A stretch of 64,000 nt of DNA from Bacillus sp. FSL K6-3431 (GCF_038002605.1 NZ_JBBOCT010000001.1:2480001-2544000), one strand, 5' to 3'; shown: positions 54,300 to 63,372, counted from the first letter of the stretch. A program made the numbers and translations. Notes: generated by a model not told the origin, from the letters alone.

Positions 54300-54470
54300 T
54301 CGGTTGAATCAGTACCTTTCTTTTTTTCACTTTTATACCCCATTGATTTATAACCGATTAACCGCCTGTCAAACATGCTTTTTAATATTGGCACATATTC
54401 ATCAACATAATCATAAACTTGGACTTCTTCTTTTCCATCATAATTACGTAGCGGATCTTTTCAAACAAAG
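54300..54470 (-). pseudogene. C-terminal remnant of a DEAD/DEAH-type helicase
   Basis: The minus strand reads DPLRNYDGKEEVQVYDYVD (about 54460-54404) and then EYVPILKSMFDRRLIGYKSMGYK, with no start and with stops on both sides. This resembles the C-terminal end of DEAD/DEAH helicases (VxIYDYVDxxVPxLxRMxxKRLKGYxxxGY). Only this tail survives. It abuts the broken DUF6155 gene on the opposite strand near 54.45 kb. Confidence 0.55.
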
Positions 54471-54917
54471 TAAAGATGTACAAACGTATTAAGCAGTAAC
54501 ATTCATTGGTAAAGAAGCAGTTGAAGAATTACTTTTACAAAATCAGAAAATAATTACGCATGAATTTTTTCCTGATAAAGGACATGGAAAGTTACGTTTA
54601 GGTGTTGCCAAGAAGGCAATCACTGATTTCAAAAAATAACAGGAAATAAATTAAAATCAATTGATTTAATGCTTCACTACGTGGAAATGGGCGTTGAATT
54701 TACGAATACTTATGGTGATATTGATGAAAATTTTTATTATGGTATGGAAAACATGTATGAGAAAGTAATAGATTTATGCAATGAAGATGATGAGTATATC
54801 ATTGCTTTTGCAGATAGATTAGAAGACGTTGTTGATAATACAGATGGGATTGGCTGGGGGGTTCACGACCAGTTAGGTTATGTATTTAGTATGTTAAGGA
54901 GTGTTGATGAGGATTGA
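54450..54917 (+). pseudogene. Broken DUF6155-family gene
   Basis: Three pieces make one protein. Frame 1 reads ADLFKQSKDVQTY, then TAA at 54490-54492 where a Leu TTA would fit, then AVTFIGKEAVEELLLQNQKI ... KKAITDFKK ending at 54639. A +1 change in the A6 run before 54637 continues the protein as ITGNKLKSIDLMLHYVEMGVEFTNTYGD through 54917. The last part is open from ATG 54669 (82 codons). The alignment to DUF6155 proteins is from memory. The 5-prime end is missing at the junction with the helicase remnant. A nonsense change plus a frameshift indicate a true pseudogene. Confidence 0.7.
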
Positions 54918-55095
54918 TGTAGCAATAAATCCCAACCGGCAACTTGCAATTGGCGAAGTGATCGGTGTGCAATTACTAATATTCTTAGCAAAACCTAAAC
55001 ATATTAAAGCATTTTTCTTATGTTTTCAATTTCATCTTGATCTAGATTCGTCATCCTTACGATAAACTCGATCGTTAATCCTTCTTTTAACATTT

Positions 55096-55914
55096 TTATA
55101 GCGATACTTTTCTTCTCTTCTTGAATACCTTCTCTTCTACCTTCTTTTTTGCTTCTTTCAAACCGTTTTCTTTCCAAGAATTTGGTAGTTTCGATAGAAA
55201 GTCAGCTTCATCCGGAGTTAATTGTTTCATTTCTTCCATGAGAGCTTGCTCCTCTCTCTCGTTTAATGATAAATAAGACTCAAAGAAGCCATTAATAAGT
55301 TCCGCTTTTGCCGGATCTAATTCCATTTTGATTAACATTCGCAAAAAGTCCAATTTTAATTGGACTTTTTCTTTTTCTGTATACCTCATTTTACTCATTA
55401 ATACAGCGGCAACTGGATTATTTGAATGAATATAATCGCGCCAATTCATTTTTCTTAACTCAAGCAAAAGAAACTGGAAAGATAAAACATGGAAAAAAGG
55501 AAATGAGATCGTAAATTCATTACATTCATACCGATTTTCATCATAACTAAAAATGGCGATTGGCAATATTGGTTTACGATACCTATTATAAAGCAGACTA
55601 AAATAATGATACATACGTTTATTGAAATCCTTTTGACCATAACTTTGAGGTTCTACATGAATGATGATTAGCGTGTCATGCCCTTTTAACTTTGTTTCGA
55701 TGACAATATCTGCTTTGCGGCTTTCACCATCAATAAGATCAGTATACATTTCCTCAGATAATGGCTTAATCAAAGAAAAATCAACTTGGTCATGAACTTC
55801 TGGAAAGAACACTTCTAAAAACTCGGCAAAATATGTGTGAATTAATTGCTTGAATAACTGGTCATGATAAATATACTGAGTGGAGTCTTCACGTGCTAAC
55901 ATTGTTAATGACAA
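55096..55914 (-). CDS. Rpn-family nuclease/transposase-like protein, C-terminus in the -1 frame
   Basis: A PD-(D/E)XK protein of the Rpn (recombination-promoting nuclease) family, typified by YIYHDQLFKQLIHTYFAEFLEVFFPEV near the start, then KADIVIETKLKGHDTLIIIHVEPQSYGQ with the catalytic acidic residues. The ORF extends to 55989, but AAAGGATGTG fits a TTG at 55914 (272 residues); the start is uncertain. The 0-frame product ends with unrelated residues (VEEKVFKKRRKVSL). The expected family tail EGREEGIQEEKKSIAIKMLK followed by EGLTIEFIVRMTNLDQDEIE is in the -1 frame and continues to 55004. The switch point is A-AAA-AAG (55150-55144). It is either a programmed frameshift or a one-base deletion. 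Confidence 0.75.
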   Translation of the reverse strand: MSLTMLAREDSTQYIYHDQLFKQLIHTYFAEFLEVFFPEVHDQVDFSLIKPLSEEMYTDLIDGESRKADIVIETKLKGHDTLIIIHVEPQSYGQKDFNKRMYHYFSLLYNRYRKPILPIAIFSYDENRYECNEFTISFPFFHVLSFQFLLLELRKMNWRDYIHSNNPVAAVLMSKMRYTEKEKVQLKLDFLRMLIKMELDPAKAELINGFFESYLSLNEREEQALMEEMKQLTPDEADFLSKLPNSWKENGLKEAKKKVEEKVFKKRRKVSL

Positions 55915-56141
55915 TTTTAACACATCCTTTATGGATATATGAAGTAATATACGAGGATGAAATTCTATATTCATCAAATCAAAACCCAATAAAACAAACG
56001 AGTGTTCCTGTTCGTTAAATTAAACATTATAAAGGCGAATTACAACTGACTTGCAGAGATGAGGTATAATGGAAGATAAAGTCGAGTAATTCGACAAAAA
56101 CCTACAATTTTCTATGGTGCACTGATAAGGAGGTGTTATAT

Positions 56142-58028
56142 ATGAATGTACGGCAAGCTGAGTTGTTGCGGGTGTTATTAAGTAACGACGCAGAGTACTT
56201 TTTGGTCGATCAGTTGGCGAAGAGGGTACATTGTTCAGAGAAGACTATTCGCAATGACTTAAAGATAATTAGCGATTTTTTAGCGGGTCATTCAACCCTA
56301 AGTCTTCACCGGAAGCCAGGCTACGGCATCTATTTGGAAGGATCGGATCAAGAACGAAAAGAGTTGCTTCTTCTCATGGAGAAAAGTCAGGAAAAGCCTA
56401 GCGAGGAACGACTATTTGATACAGCATATGAACTTCTTACAGCTGATCGCCCACTTACACTCCAGTATTTTGCCGATCAACATTTTACAAATAGGACTAC
56501 AGTCAAAAAAGATTTAGATGAACTCGCCAAATGGCTGGAAACATTTAATATTAACCTCGTATCCAAACAAAAAATTGGCGTATATCTTGAAGGGGATGAG
56601 GTAAAAAAGCGAAGTGCTTTCGCTCAGCTACCACAACTTGCATCATTTCATGAACACGGAAAAGATTCAATTACCAAATTATTTCCTGACTCCGAAGTAA
56701 ACATTGTTAAGTCAGCTTTGAAAAGAGGCAATTTTTACTTCACAGATGAAACATTTGATCGCTTAGTAATTCACATATTAATCATGATTAAACGAATAAA
56801 GCAGAAGAAACCCATCCAAATCCCAGTAGAAAAAGCGGTAATTAACGAAAAAGAAACATTTTCGCAGGTTCTAGCATTAATAAAGGAAATTGAGCCTATT
56901 TTTGCTATGAGTGTACCAGAAAGTGAAGTTATTTATTTAGCACGGCATTTTATGAGTGGAAAAAAAAGGACAGCTGACGAAACTGATAGCCCTCATCTCA
57001 ATCGCTTAGTTCAAGGATTGATAACTCATATGACAGATATGACAAAGATAGACTTTGCTAGTGATCTTACATTGATTCAAGGGCTGACTATCCATCTGCA
57101 ACCTGTTTTACACCGAATCACATATCAGTTGCCAATCTCGAACCCGCTGTTAGCGGAAATCAAAAGAATGTATCCATACCTGTTTAGCATGGTGATGTTA
57201 GCATTGGATGATTTGCAAAAGTCGAGCTCGATTATACTCCCTGAAGACGAAGCTGCATATATCGTGCTACACTTCCAAGCCTCCATTGAGCGACGTAAAC
57301 GAATGGCGTCGCAACGAAAGCGTGCAATCATCGTTTGTCATCACGGTATCGGTATGTCACATTTACTTAGATCGCGAATCGAGCGCCATATCCCTGATCT
57401 ACAAATTGAACACTGTATTAGTCGAGCTGAAATTCCGGATTATATGGACCATGAATTCATCATTTCCACGATCGAACTTCCTGACGTCAAAATCCCACAT
57501 ATCGTTGTATCTCCTCTATTTGACTTGGCAGATCAAGATCGTTTACAGTCCTTTTTAAAACATACGGAAACAGATGGTCCTAAAACAGAACAATATGCTA
57601 CCTTGCTCCGCTTTATTGATGAGGACTTGATCATTTTGCAAGTTGATCTCGAACATCGTTACGAGGTTGTTGAGATGCTAGCAAATTCTTTATATGCTCG
57701 CGGTTTTGTCAAAAAGGAATATATCCATAGTGCACTTTTACGAGAAAGAATGTCAGCTACTTCGATTGGATCAGGAATTGCGATGCCGCACGGAAGTCCT
57801 TCAGATATCATTCAGTCCGGGATTGCTGTCGCTGTTTTAAAAGAACCACTTGAATGGGGGTCGGAACGAGTGTCACTGGTATTTTTACTTGCAGTCGTTC
57901 ATGAAGACCCTCAGGTGATTAAAAAACTTTTTAACGAAATATCATTCTTAAGCGAACAAGATAAACTTGTAAACGAACTGTCGAAACAAAGTGAGAAAGC
58001 GGCATTTATCAAATATTTAAAGCAATAA
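56142..58028 (+). CDS. manR: PTS-regulated transcriptional activator (ManR-type)
   Basis: A 628-residue multidomain regulator: two DNA-binding HTH parts (5-75, FLVDQLAKRVHCSEKTIRNDLKII; about 105-130, FTNRTTVKKDLDEL), PRD1 and PRD2 (about 190-395, including RLVIHILIMIKR and YIVLHFQASIERR), an EIIB-Gat-like domain (AIIVCHHGIGMSHLL) and an EIIA-like domain (GIAMPHGSP). PTS phosphorylation at PRD histidines would control activity. AAGGAGG (56127-56133) and ATG 56142 mark the start; a GTG at 56133 overlaps it. manP follows after 100 bases, so it very likely activates mannose uptake genes. FruR/MtlR-like alternatives are less likely given ManP. Confidence 0.88.
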   Translation: MNVRQAELLRVLLSNDAEYFLVDQLAKRVHCSEKTIRNDLKIISDFLAGHSTLSLHRKPGYGIYLEGSDQERKELLLLMEKSQEKPSEERLFDTAYELLTADRPLTLQYFADQHFTNRTTVKKDLDELAKWLETFNINLVSKQKIGVYLEGDEVKKRSAFAQLPQLASFHEHGKDSITKLFPDSEVNIVKSALKRGNFYFTDETFDRLVIHILIMIKRIKQKKPIQIPVEKAVINEKETFSQVLALIKEIEPIFAMSVPESEVIYLARHFMSGKKRTADETDSPHLNRLVQGLITHMTDMTKIDFASDLTLIQGLTIHLQPVLHRITYQLPISNPLLAEIKRMYPYLFSMVMLALDDLQKSSSIILPEDEAAYIVLHFQASIERRKRMASQRKRAIIVCHHGIGMSHLLRSRIERHIPDLQIEHCISRAEIPDYMDHEFIISTIELPDVKIPHIVVSPLFDLADQDRLQSFLKHTETDGPKTEQYATLLRFIDEDLIILQVDLEHRYEVVEMLANSLYARGFVKKEYIHSALLRERMSATSIGSGIAMPHGSPSDIIQSGIAVAVLKEPLEWGSERVSLVFLLAVVHEDPQVIKKLFNEISFLSEQDKLVNELSKQSEKAAFIKYLKQ

Positions 58029-58032
58029 CTGC

Positions 58033-58057
58033 TTTTTACCGGAACTTGCGGTAAAAA
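58033..58057 (+). promoter_or_regulatory. Palindromic activator site upstream of manP
   Basis: TTTTTACCG (58033-58041) and CGGTAAAAA (58049-58057) are perfect inverted arms with a 7-base spacer, just after the manR stop. No T run follows, so it is not a terminator. The place fits a ManR binding site for manP activation. Confidence 0.55.
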
Positions 58058-58128
58058 CAAAAATATATACGTACTTCTTTGGGTATATGATTAATATAGT
58101 CGATTTATACTATAACGAAGGAGGACGT

Positions 58129-60069
58129 ATGTATATGAAGATTTTAGCTGTAACCGCTTGCCCAGTTGGCATTGCCCACACGTATATGGCTGCCGAAAAT
58201 TTACAAAAAGCTGGTAAAGAGCTTGATGTCGATATAAAGGTTGAGACACAAGGATCCACAGGCGTTGAAAATGCACTGACGGATCGTGATATTGAAGAGG
58301 CAGATGGGATTATCATTGCCGCTGATAAAACAGTGGACAAGGAACGCTTTGCAGGAAAGAAAATCATCGTAACAGGTGTTCAAGATGGTATTCGCCGTCC
58401 ACAAGAGTTGATAAACAAATTTAAAACTGGTGATGTGCCCATTTATAAACCTGGTCAGCGTTCCATTTCTGATACAAAAAAAGACCGCGCTTCGAAACAA
58501 AACCCGATTTACCGACATTTAATGAATGGTGTATCATATATGATTCCATTTATTGTAATCGGTGGTCTATTAATTGCAATCGCCTTAACTTTAGGTGGAG
58601 AAAAAACACCTGGTGGGATTGTTATTCCTGAGGATTCTATTTGGAAAACGATTGAAAGCCTTGGAGGCGCAGCCTTCACATTTATGATTCCAATTTTGGC
58701 CGGTTTTATCGCTGTTAGTATTGCAGATAGACCTGGGTTAGCACCTGGGATGATCGGCGGATTTATTGCAGCAAACGGTAGTTTTTACGGAAGTGAAGCA
58801 GGCGCGGGATTCATTGGTGGAATTATCGCAGGTTTTCTTGCAGGTTATGTTGCACTTGGAATAAAAAAACTCAAAGTACCAAAAGCACTGCAACCAATTA
58901 TGCCAATTATTATTATTCCAATTTTCGCCACGCTGATTGTTGGATTAGCATTTATTTATATCATCGGCGCACCAGTTGCAGGGGTATTTGAAGCTTTAAC
59001 TACTTGGCTGGCAGGTATGCAAGGAACAAGTTCCATTTTACTAGCAATTATACTTGGCGCGATGATTTCATTTGATATGGGCGGTCCATTTAACAAAGTT
59101 GCATTCTTATTTGGGTCAGCAATGATTGTCGAAGGTAACTATGGAATAATGGGACCAATCGCCGTTGCCATTTGTGTTCCTCCAATTGGAATGGGAGTCG
59201 CAACATTTTTAAACAAGAGGAAATATCGTGAAACAGAACAAGAAGCTGGAAAAGCATCATTTACAATGGGGTTATTCGGTATAACAGAAGGCGCAATTCC
59301 GTTTGCAGCTCAGGATCCACTTCGGGTCATTCCAAGTATTATGGTCGGTTCGATCGTTGGATCCGTTATTGCAATGATTGGAAACGTCGGCGATAGAGTG
59401 GCACATGGAGGTCCAATTGTTGCAGCCCTTGGCGCTGTTGATAATGTACTTATGTTCTTTATTGCAGCAATTGTTGGTGTATTCGTGACAGCATTTATGG
59501 TTAATTTCTTAAAGAAGGATGTTTATCTTGAACCAGCCGTAGCGGTAGCAGGCGATGCACCGGCTCCTGAGCAAGTTGAAGTGGAGGAGAAAGCTACATC
59601 TGAGAAAGTAATTAGTAAATTAACAGACATAACGAATGAAAAATTGATCGACGTTAACTTGCATGGTACTACTCGCGATGATGTAATCGATGAAATGATC
59701 GACAAATTGTATGCCGAAAATGTAATTGACTCAAAAATAGCATTCAAAGAAGCAATCTTAAATCGTGAAGCGCAAAGCACAACAGGAATCGGTACTAACA
59801 TCGCCATTCCACATGGTAAATCGAATGCCGTGAAGCAACCTGCAGTCGTTTTCGGACTCCAACGTGATGGTGTTGATTGGAGTAGCTTCGACGGCACAGA
59901 TGCCAAAATCATCTTCATGATCGCTGTCCCAGAGCAAAATGCCGGTGACGAACATTTAAAAATCTTACAAATGCTCTCTCGGAAATTGATGGATGATACA
60001 TTTAGAAACGACCTTTTGGCAGTAACTACGACTGAAGAAGCATATCGACTGTTGGATACGATACAATAA
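58129..60069 (+). CDS. manP: Mannose/fructose-family PTS transporter EIIBCA (ManP-like)
   Basis: A 647-residue PTS protein in the order EIIB (1-100, active Cys11 in VTACPVGIAHTYMAAENLQKA), EIIC membrane domain (about 130-480, VSYMIPFIVIGGLLIAIAL, ADRPGLAPGMIGG, FDMGGPFNKVAF) and EIIA (about 500-647, active His562 in NIAIPHGKS). Order and start resemble B. subtilis ManP, which takes up and phosphorylates mannose. The ORF begins at 58087; GGAGG at 58122 precedes ATGs at 58129 and 58135, either of which is possible. Together with ManR and the GH130 operon this gives the cell two routes to mannose phosphates. Confidence 0.9.
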   Translation: MYMKILAVTACPVGIAHTYMAAENLQKAGKELDVDIKVETQGSTGVENALTDRDIEEADGIIIAADKTVDKERFAGKKIIVTGVQDGIRRPQELINKFKTGDVPIYKPGQRSISDTKKDRASKQNPIYRHLMNGVSYMIPFIVIGGLLIAIALTLGGEKTPGGIVIPEDSIWKTIESLGGAAFTFMIPILAGFIAVSIADRPGLAPGMIGGFIAANGSFYGSEAGAGFIGGIIAGFLAGYVALGIKKLKVPKALQPIMPIIIIPIFATLIVGLAFIYIIGAPVAGVFEALTTWLAGMQGTSSILLAIILGAMISFDMGGPFNKVAFLFGSAMIVEGNYGIMGPIAVAICVPPIGMGVATFLNKRKYRETEQEAGKASFTMGLFGITEGAIPFAAQDPLRVIPSIMVGSIVGSVIAMIGNVGDRVAHGGPIVAALGAVDNVLMFFIAAIVGVFVTAFMVNFLKKDVYLEPAVAVAGDAPAPEQVEVEEKATSEKVISKLTDITNEKLIDVNLHGTTRDDVIDEMIDKLYAENVIDSKIAFKEAILNREAQSTTGIGTNIAIPHGKSNAVKQPAVVFGLQRDGVDWSSFDGTDAKIIFMIAVPEQNAGDEHLKILQMLSRKLMDDTFRNDLLAVTTTEEAYRLLDTIQ

Positions 60070-60072
60070 TAA

Positions 60073-60112
60073 AATGCGTGTGGCGCTTAATCAGCACCGC
60101 ACGCATTTTTTT
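60073..60112 (+). terminator. Rho-independent terminator of manP
   Basis: ATGCGTG and GC pair with GC and CACGCAT (CGCACGCAT), followed by TTTTTTT; it starts three bases after the manP stop. Confidence 0.9.
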
Positions 60113-60286
60113 AGATTATTAACGACCTATTCTATTAACTATACTCCCGCCCAATTCAATACATCAGCCACACAAGAAAAAACTGCATTTTTTTCGATAA
60201 ACTAAGAATTTTGATGTAAATGGCGAATTCATTGCATATTTGTTAGTGTTTTTTCACCGCTCATTTTTTTTATTGACTCCTCGCGA

Positions 60287-60650
60287 TCCTTTATAAGCCG
60301 CTCGACATTTTTACTGGCCACTCACATTACTTTATAAGCCGCTCACCTTTTTTACTGGCCACTCACGTTACCTTACGAGCCGCTCACCTTTTTTACTGGC
60401 CACTCACGTTATTTATAAGCCGCTCACCATTCTTTACTGGCCACTCACGTTATTTACGAGCCACTCGCCTTTTTTACTGGCCACTCACGTTACTTTATAA
60501 GCCGCTCACCATTTTTACTGGCCACTCACGTTATTTATAAGCCAGCCGCCATTTTTATTGGCCACTCACGTTATTTATGAGCCGCTCACCATTTTTACTG
60601 GCCACTCACGAGCCGCTCACTTTTTTACAAGTAATTCGCACTGATTTGGA
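60287..60650. repeat. Tandem array of 40-41-bp units, each a dimer of about 20 bp
   Basis: Eight units of the form TTTATAAGCCGCTCACC plus (A/T)TTTTTACTGGCCACTCACGTTA, followed by a degenerate ninth. Within each unit GCCGCTCAC and GCCACTCAC are related half-repeats 20-21 bp apart, so the array has a basic period near 20.5 bp, about two helical turns. Unit lengths alternate between 40 and 41, so no reading frame persists. It lies between convergent genes, after the manP terminator and before the end of the PP2C-like gene. Units differ mainly in TATAA/TACGA/TATGA and CCTTT/CCATT. Confidence 0.9.
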
Positions 60651-60661
60651 CTACTCACTTT

Positions 60662-61504
60662 CTAGCTGGACAAATTCACTTGAAATTTAATATACGTTCG
60701 ATCATCAAAGGACAGGTTCCCTTTTTGTAGCCCTTTAGATGATTTAAATTGGCGGAAGCAGAGTGGATCAGTTTGAAGTAGATGTTGCAATTTAGTCTCC
60801 GTTTCGGTCAATGTTGTTTTTAACTCTGGATAGCCGTCTGATGCAAGGATGATTGTCTTAGCATTTTCAGGAACTTGGATCTTTTTCACCCTTGAAAAGT
60901 CTACGTCAAAACCATTGATTACCTCATAGCCAAACTGATTGTCTTTGTCATTTTGCAAATAATACTGCAGTTGGATTAAGGTCTTAATATATTCCCACCC
61001 TGTATCATGCTCTAGCAGGTCTTCGATCATCTTCCCTTTTTTAAGTTCTGCTTCTAAAAAAAGCGCTCTCGCATTTGCAGTTATATCATCAATTTTCTTT
61101 TCATTAGTGTAGAGTTGTCCATCAATCATACATTGGCAATCACCTATTTGCCAGATTTCCTGATAGTAATGACTATAGCAAATCAAGCAAGCAGTCGGTG
61201 CCATCCAAGCTTGTTCTACGATTTCATCCAAAATATCATATTCCTCATAAAGCAACCTAAGTTTCGAATTAATTAACGCAATTAAATCTTCAAGTTTAAT
61301 ATCAGCTTCAGCCGAGATGATTGTGTGTTGGATAACCTCAGCAGCAATTCTTCCAGGTGCTTTCCCACGAAGTAAACTCCCAGTAATATTCGTTGCCCCA
61401 TCAATAACAGCTACAAAGTTTTCATTTACCACATACAAATCTTCACATTTTTCTGGGGCACCGATCTTCCCTTGATTAAACAACTCTTTCACCGAAATGG
61501 TCAT
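60662..61504 (-). CDS. PP2C-like protein phosphatase domain protein
   Basis: A 280-residue protein with the PP2C metal-binding skeleton: CEDLYVVNENFVAVIDGAT (Asp pair of the N-terminal motif), IGDCQC in the middle, ILASDGYPEL and SFDDRTYIKF at the end. These place Asp residues at the positions that bind two Mn/Mg ions in Ser/Thr phosphatases. The classical RxxxED start is replaced by PEKCED. The ORF opens with TTG 61519; ATG 61504 is preferred but the ribosome binding site (AGGTG) is weak. It stands alone next to the tandem array. Substrate unknown. Confidence 0.7.
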   Translation of the reverse strand: MTISVKELFNQGKIGAPEKCEDLYVVNENFVAVIDGATNITGSLLRGKAPGRIAAEVIQHTIISAEADIKLEDLIALINSKLRLLYEEYDILDEIVEQAWMAPTACLICYSHYYQEIWQIGDCQCMIDGQLYTNEKKIDDITANARALFLEAELKKGKMIEDLLEHDTGWEYIKTLIQLQYYLQNDKDNQFGYEVINGFDVDFSRVKKIQVPENAKTIILASDGYPELKTTLTETETKLQHLLQTDPLCFRQFKSSKGLQKGNLSFDDRTYIKFQVNLSS

Positions 61505-61623
61505 GGACTTTATCAACACCTATTCTCTAGTTTCATTCACATACATGATCGTATTACTTCATCATTAGTACAATAATTACCTTTCAATCATTCCCATCAC
61601 CACTTCATCTATCATGGATTTTA

Positions 61624-62238
61624 TTAATCCAAAATCGTTTCTTTATGAGGGTCTTTTAAAAATGGGAATAGCAGTTTAATTTGCGATTCCGTATTTCGAT
61701 TTTCGGAGAGTGGTGGTAACTGATCTTCCGCGAAAAAGTCAATATCATTTGTTTCTACACCAATATTTGCCGCACCACCAATTTTCTCACATAAAATGAA
61801 TATTTTATAATAGTGATATGCTTGAGGTGGATGTGGATGTTTGTATGAATCTAAAAGTGCGATAATCCTTGTTGGGACAACATCATAACCTGATTCTTCT
61901 TTAATTTCTTTGACCACATTTTCAGATGGTGATAAACCAATATCACAAAATCCACCAGGTAATGCCCAATGTTGATCATAATTTTCACGAACCATAAGAA
62001 TTTTTTCATCTTGAAAAACAACCCCTCGGACATCGACTTTAGGCGTTTGATAGCCTGTTTCATTAGCAAATAACTCAGTAAGCTTGTTCATTTCAACATC
62101 TGTATGCTCCATCATAATTTCCAAGCTAATTTCTCTTAATTCTTCAAAGCGTTCAATATCATATACATCTTTTGAAAACGCAATTCCCGCCTGGGCAATA
62201 GACTGAATTCTCTTCGACCAATCTAACCATTTTTGCAT
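61624..62238 (-). CDS. Nudix hydrolase with N-terminal Nudix_hydro_N domain
   Basis: A 204-residue protein: an N-terminal helical domain (MQKWLDWSKRIQSIAQAGIAFSKDVYDIERFEELREI, about 1-55), then a Nudix fold with the box GGFCDIGLSPSENVVKEIKEESG. Leu and Lys occupy the E and R positions of the classic GX5EX7REUXEE signature; as I recall, this is usual in the YjhB/CDP-choline-pyrophosphatase-like group and not a defect. It would hydrolyse a nucleoside diphosphate linked to another moiety. ATG 62238 with GGAG upstream is preferred to ATG 62259. Confidence 0.88.
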   Translation of the reverse strand: MQKWLDWSKRIQSIAQAGIAFSKDVYDIERFEELREISLEIMMEHTDVEMNKLTELFANETGYQTPKVDVRGVVFQDEKILMVRENYDQHWALPGGFCDIGLSPSENVVKEIKEESGYDVVPTRIIALLDSYKHPHPPQAYHYYKIFILCEKIGGAANIGVETNDIDFFAEDQLPPLSENRNTESQIKLLFPFLKDPHKETILD

Positions 62239-62437
62239 TTTGCTCACACTCCATTTCACCTAATAAACCGTTCTCAATAATCGTATTTACTTAAGAGTCT
62301 ATCATTTTAATCGATAAGTGACTAAAAAAACTTCATACAGGATTACTTTAAAACTAAAATACTACTTCTCTTCCAACAGATATCTAAGAACAAATATGGT
62401 AGACTAAAGTCATCATATGTAAAAAAGGAGTAATATT

Positions 62438-63103
62438 TTGATTAAAGCAGTTATTTTTGATTTCGATGGTACGATTATTGATACAGAATCCGCATGGTTT
62501 GATATCTATCGAACAGTTTTAATGAGAGACCACCACTTTGAGCTTCCTCTCAATGAATTTGTAAAAATTGTTGGCACTACGGACGGAGACTTATTTGACT
62601 TTATCGATCAATCAGTCACTCACCCACTTGACCGGAATCTTTTCAAGGAAAAGGTAAAAGCTGAATTTTTAAAAATAAAAAATGACCTTCTTCCTAGAGC
62701 AGGATTTTTGGATATACTGCAATGTCTCCATAACAGTGATATCCAACTTGCTTTAGCTAGTAGTTCCACACGCGATTGGGTTGTCGGATTCCTTGATCAG
62801 CATAGCCTCACAGAATATTTCCCGATCATTTTCACCGCCGAAGATGTCGATGAAGTCAAACCAAATCCTGCACTCTACATAAAAACATTGGATGCACTTG
62901 GCGTCGAACCTGATGAGGCAATTGCAGTAGAGGATTCCGCTAATGGATCATTAGCCGCAATTCGGGCTGGAATCAATTGCCTGATTATCCCGAATGATAT
63001 TACTAAATCCCTATCATTCCATAAAAAATCCAAATTAATTGAATCCTATGCAGATTTTAATCTCGTACAATACTTAAAAAAAGCAACATGGAAACAAATT
63101 TAA
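62438..63103 (+). CDS. HAD-superfamily phosphatase (beta-phosphoglucomutase-like)
   Basis: A 221-residue HAD hydrolase, subfamily IA. Motif I is DFDGT (nucleophile D8, acid/base D10), motif II is ALASSSTRDW, the motif III lysine is in VKPNPALY, and the motif IV acidic pair is in AVEDSANGS. A helical cap spans about 15-85. The start is TTG behind AAAAGGAG with good spacing. Probably a sugar-phosphate phosphatase or mutase; the residues that separate these cannot be judged here. A terminator follows. Confidence 0.9.
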   Translation: MIKAVIFDFDGTIIDTESAWFDIYRTVLMRDHHFELPLNEFVKIVGTTDGDLFDFIDQSVTHPLDRNLFKEKVKAEFLKIKNDLLPRAGFLDILQCLHNSDIQLALASSSTRDWVVGFLDQHSLTEYFPIIFTAEDVDEVKPNPALYIKTLDALGVEPDEAIAVEDSANGSLAAIRAGINCLIIPNDITKSLSFHKKSKLIESYADFNLVQYLKKATWKQI

Positions 63104-63110
63104 AAAGAGA

Positions 63111-63140
63111 GCAGGCCGAACAATGAACGGTCTGTTTTTT
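63111..63140 (+). terminator. Rho-independent terminator of the HAD gene
   Basis: CAGGCCG, loop AACAATGAA, CGGTCTG and TTTTTT, just after the HAD stop codon. Confidence 0.85.
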
Positions 63141-63282
63141 GATAGATTTTTGTGTCATGCCCAATAAACTAGAATACATCTGGATTACCAATTATTTATT
63201 TTGCGTGAATAATATCAAGTGAAAACATAAATATCCCATATAAATAGCAAATAAACACAACCAAGGAACCAGATATGAACCA

Positions 63283-63311
63283 TTGACAGAAAAGTGCAAA
63301 TTAACTATACT
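63283..63311 (+). promoter_or_regulatory. Consensus SigA promoter
   Basis: TTGACA (63283-63288), a 17-base spacer and TATACT (63306-63311). It drives the secreted propeller gene at 63412. Confidence 0.8.
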
Positions 63312-63372
63312 TATGCACAAGTCGATAGATGACTTTTAATTGTGTAACATTATTCAGTTTTAAACCAAAACA

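Noticed and set aside
54154..54492. 112-codon plus-strand ORF
   Set aside because: Most of it runs antisense to the helicase remnant; only its last part (ADLFKQSKDVQTY) belongs to the broken DUF6155 gene.
60287..60650. CRISPR array
   Set aside because: The repeats are head to tail with no unique spacers of constant length, the units are themselves dimers, and no cas gene is nearby.
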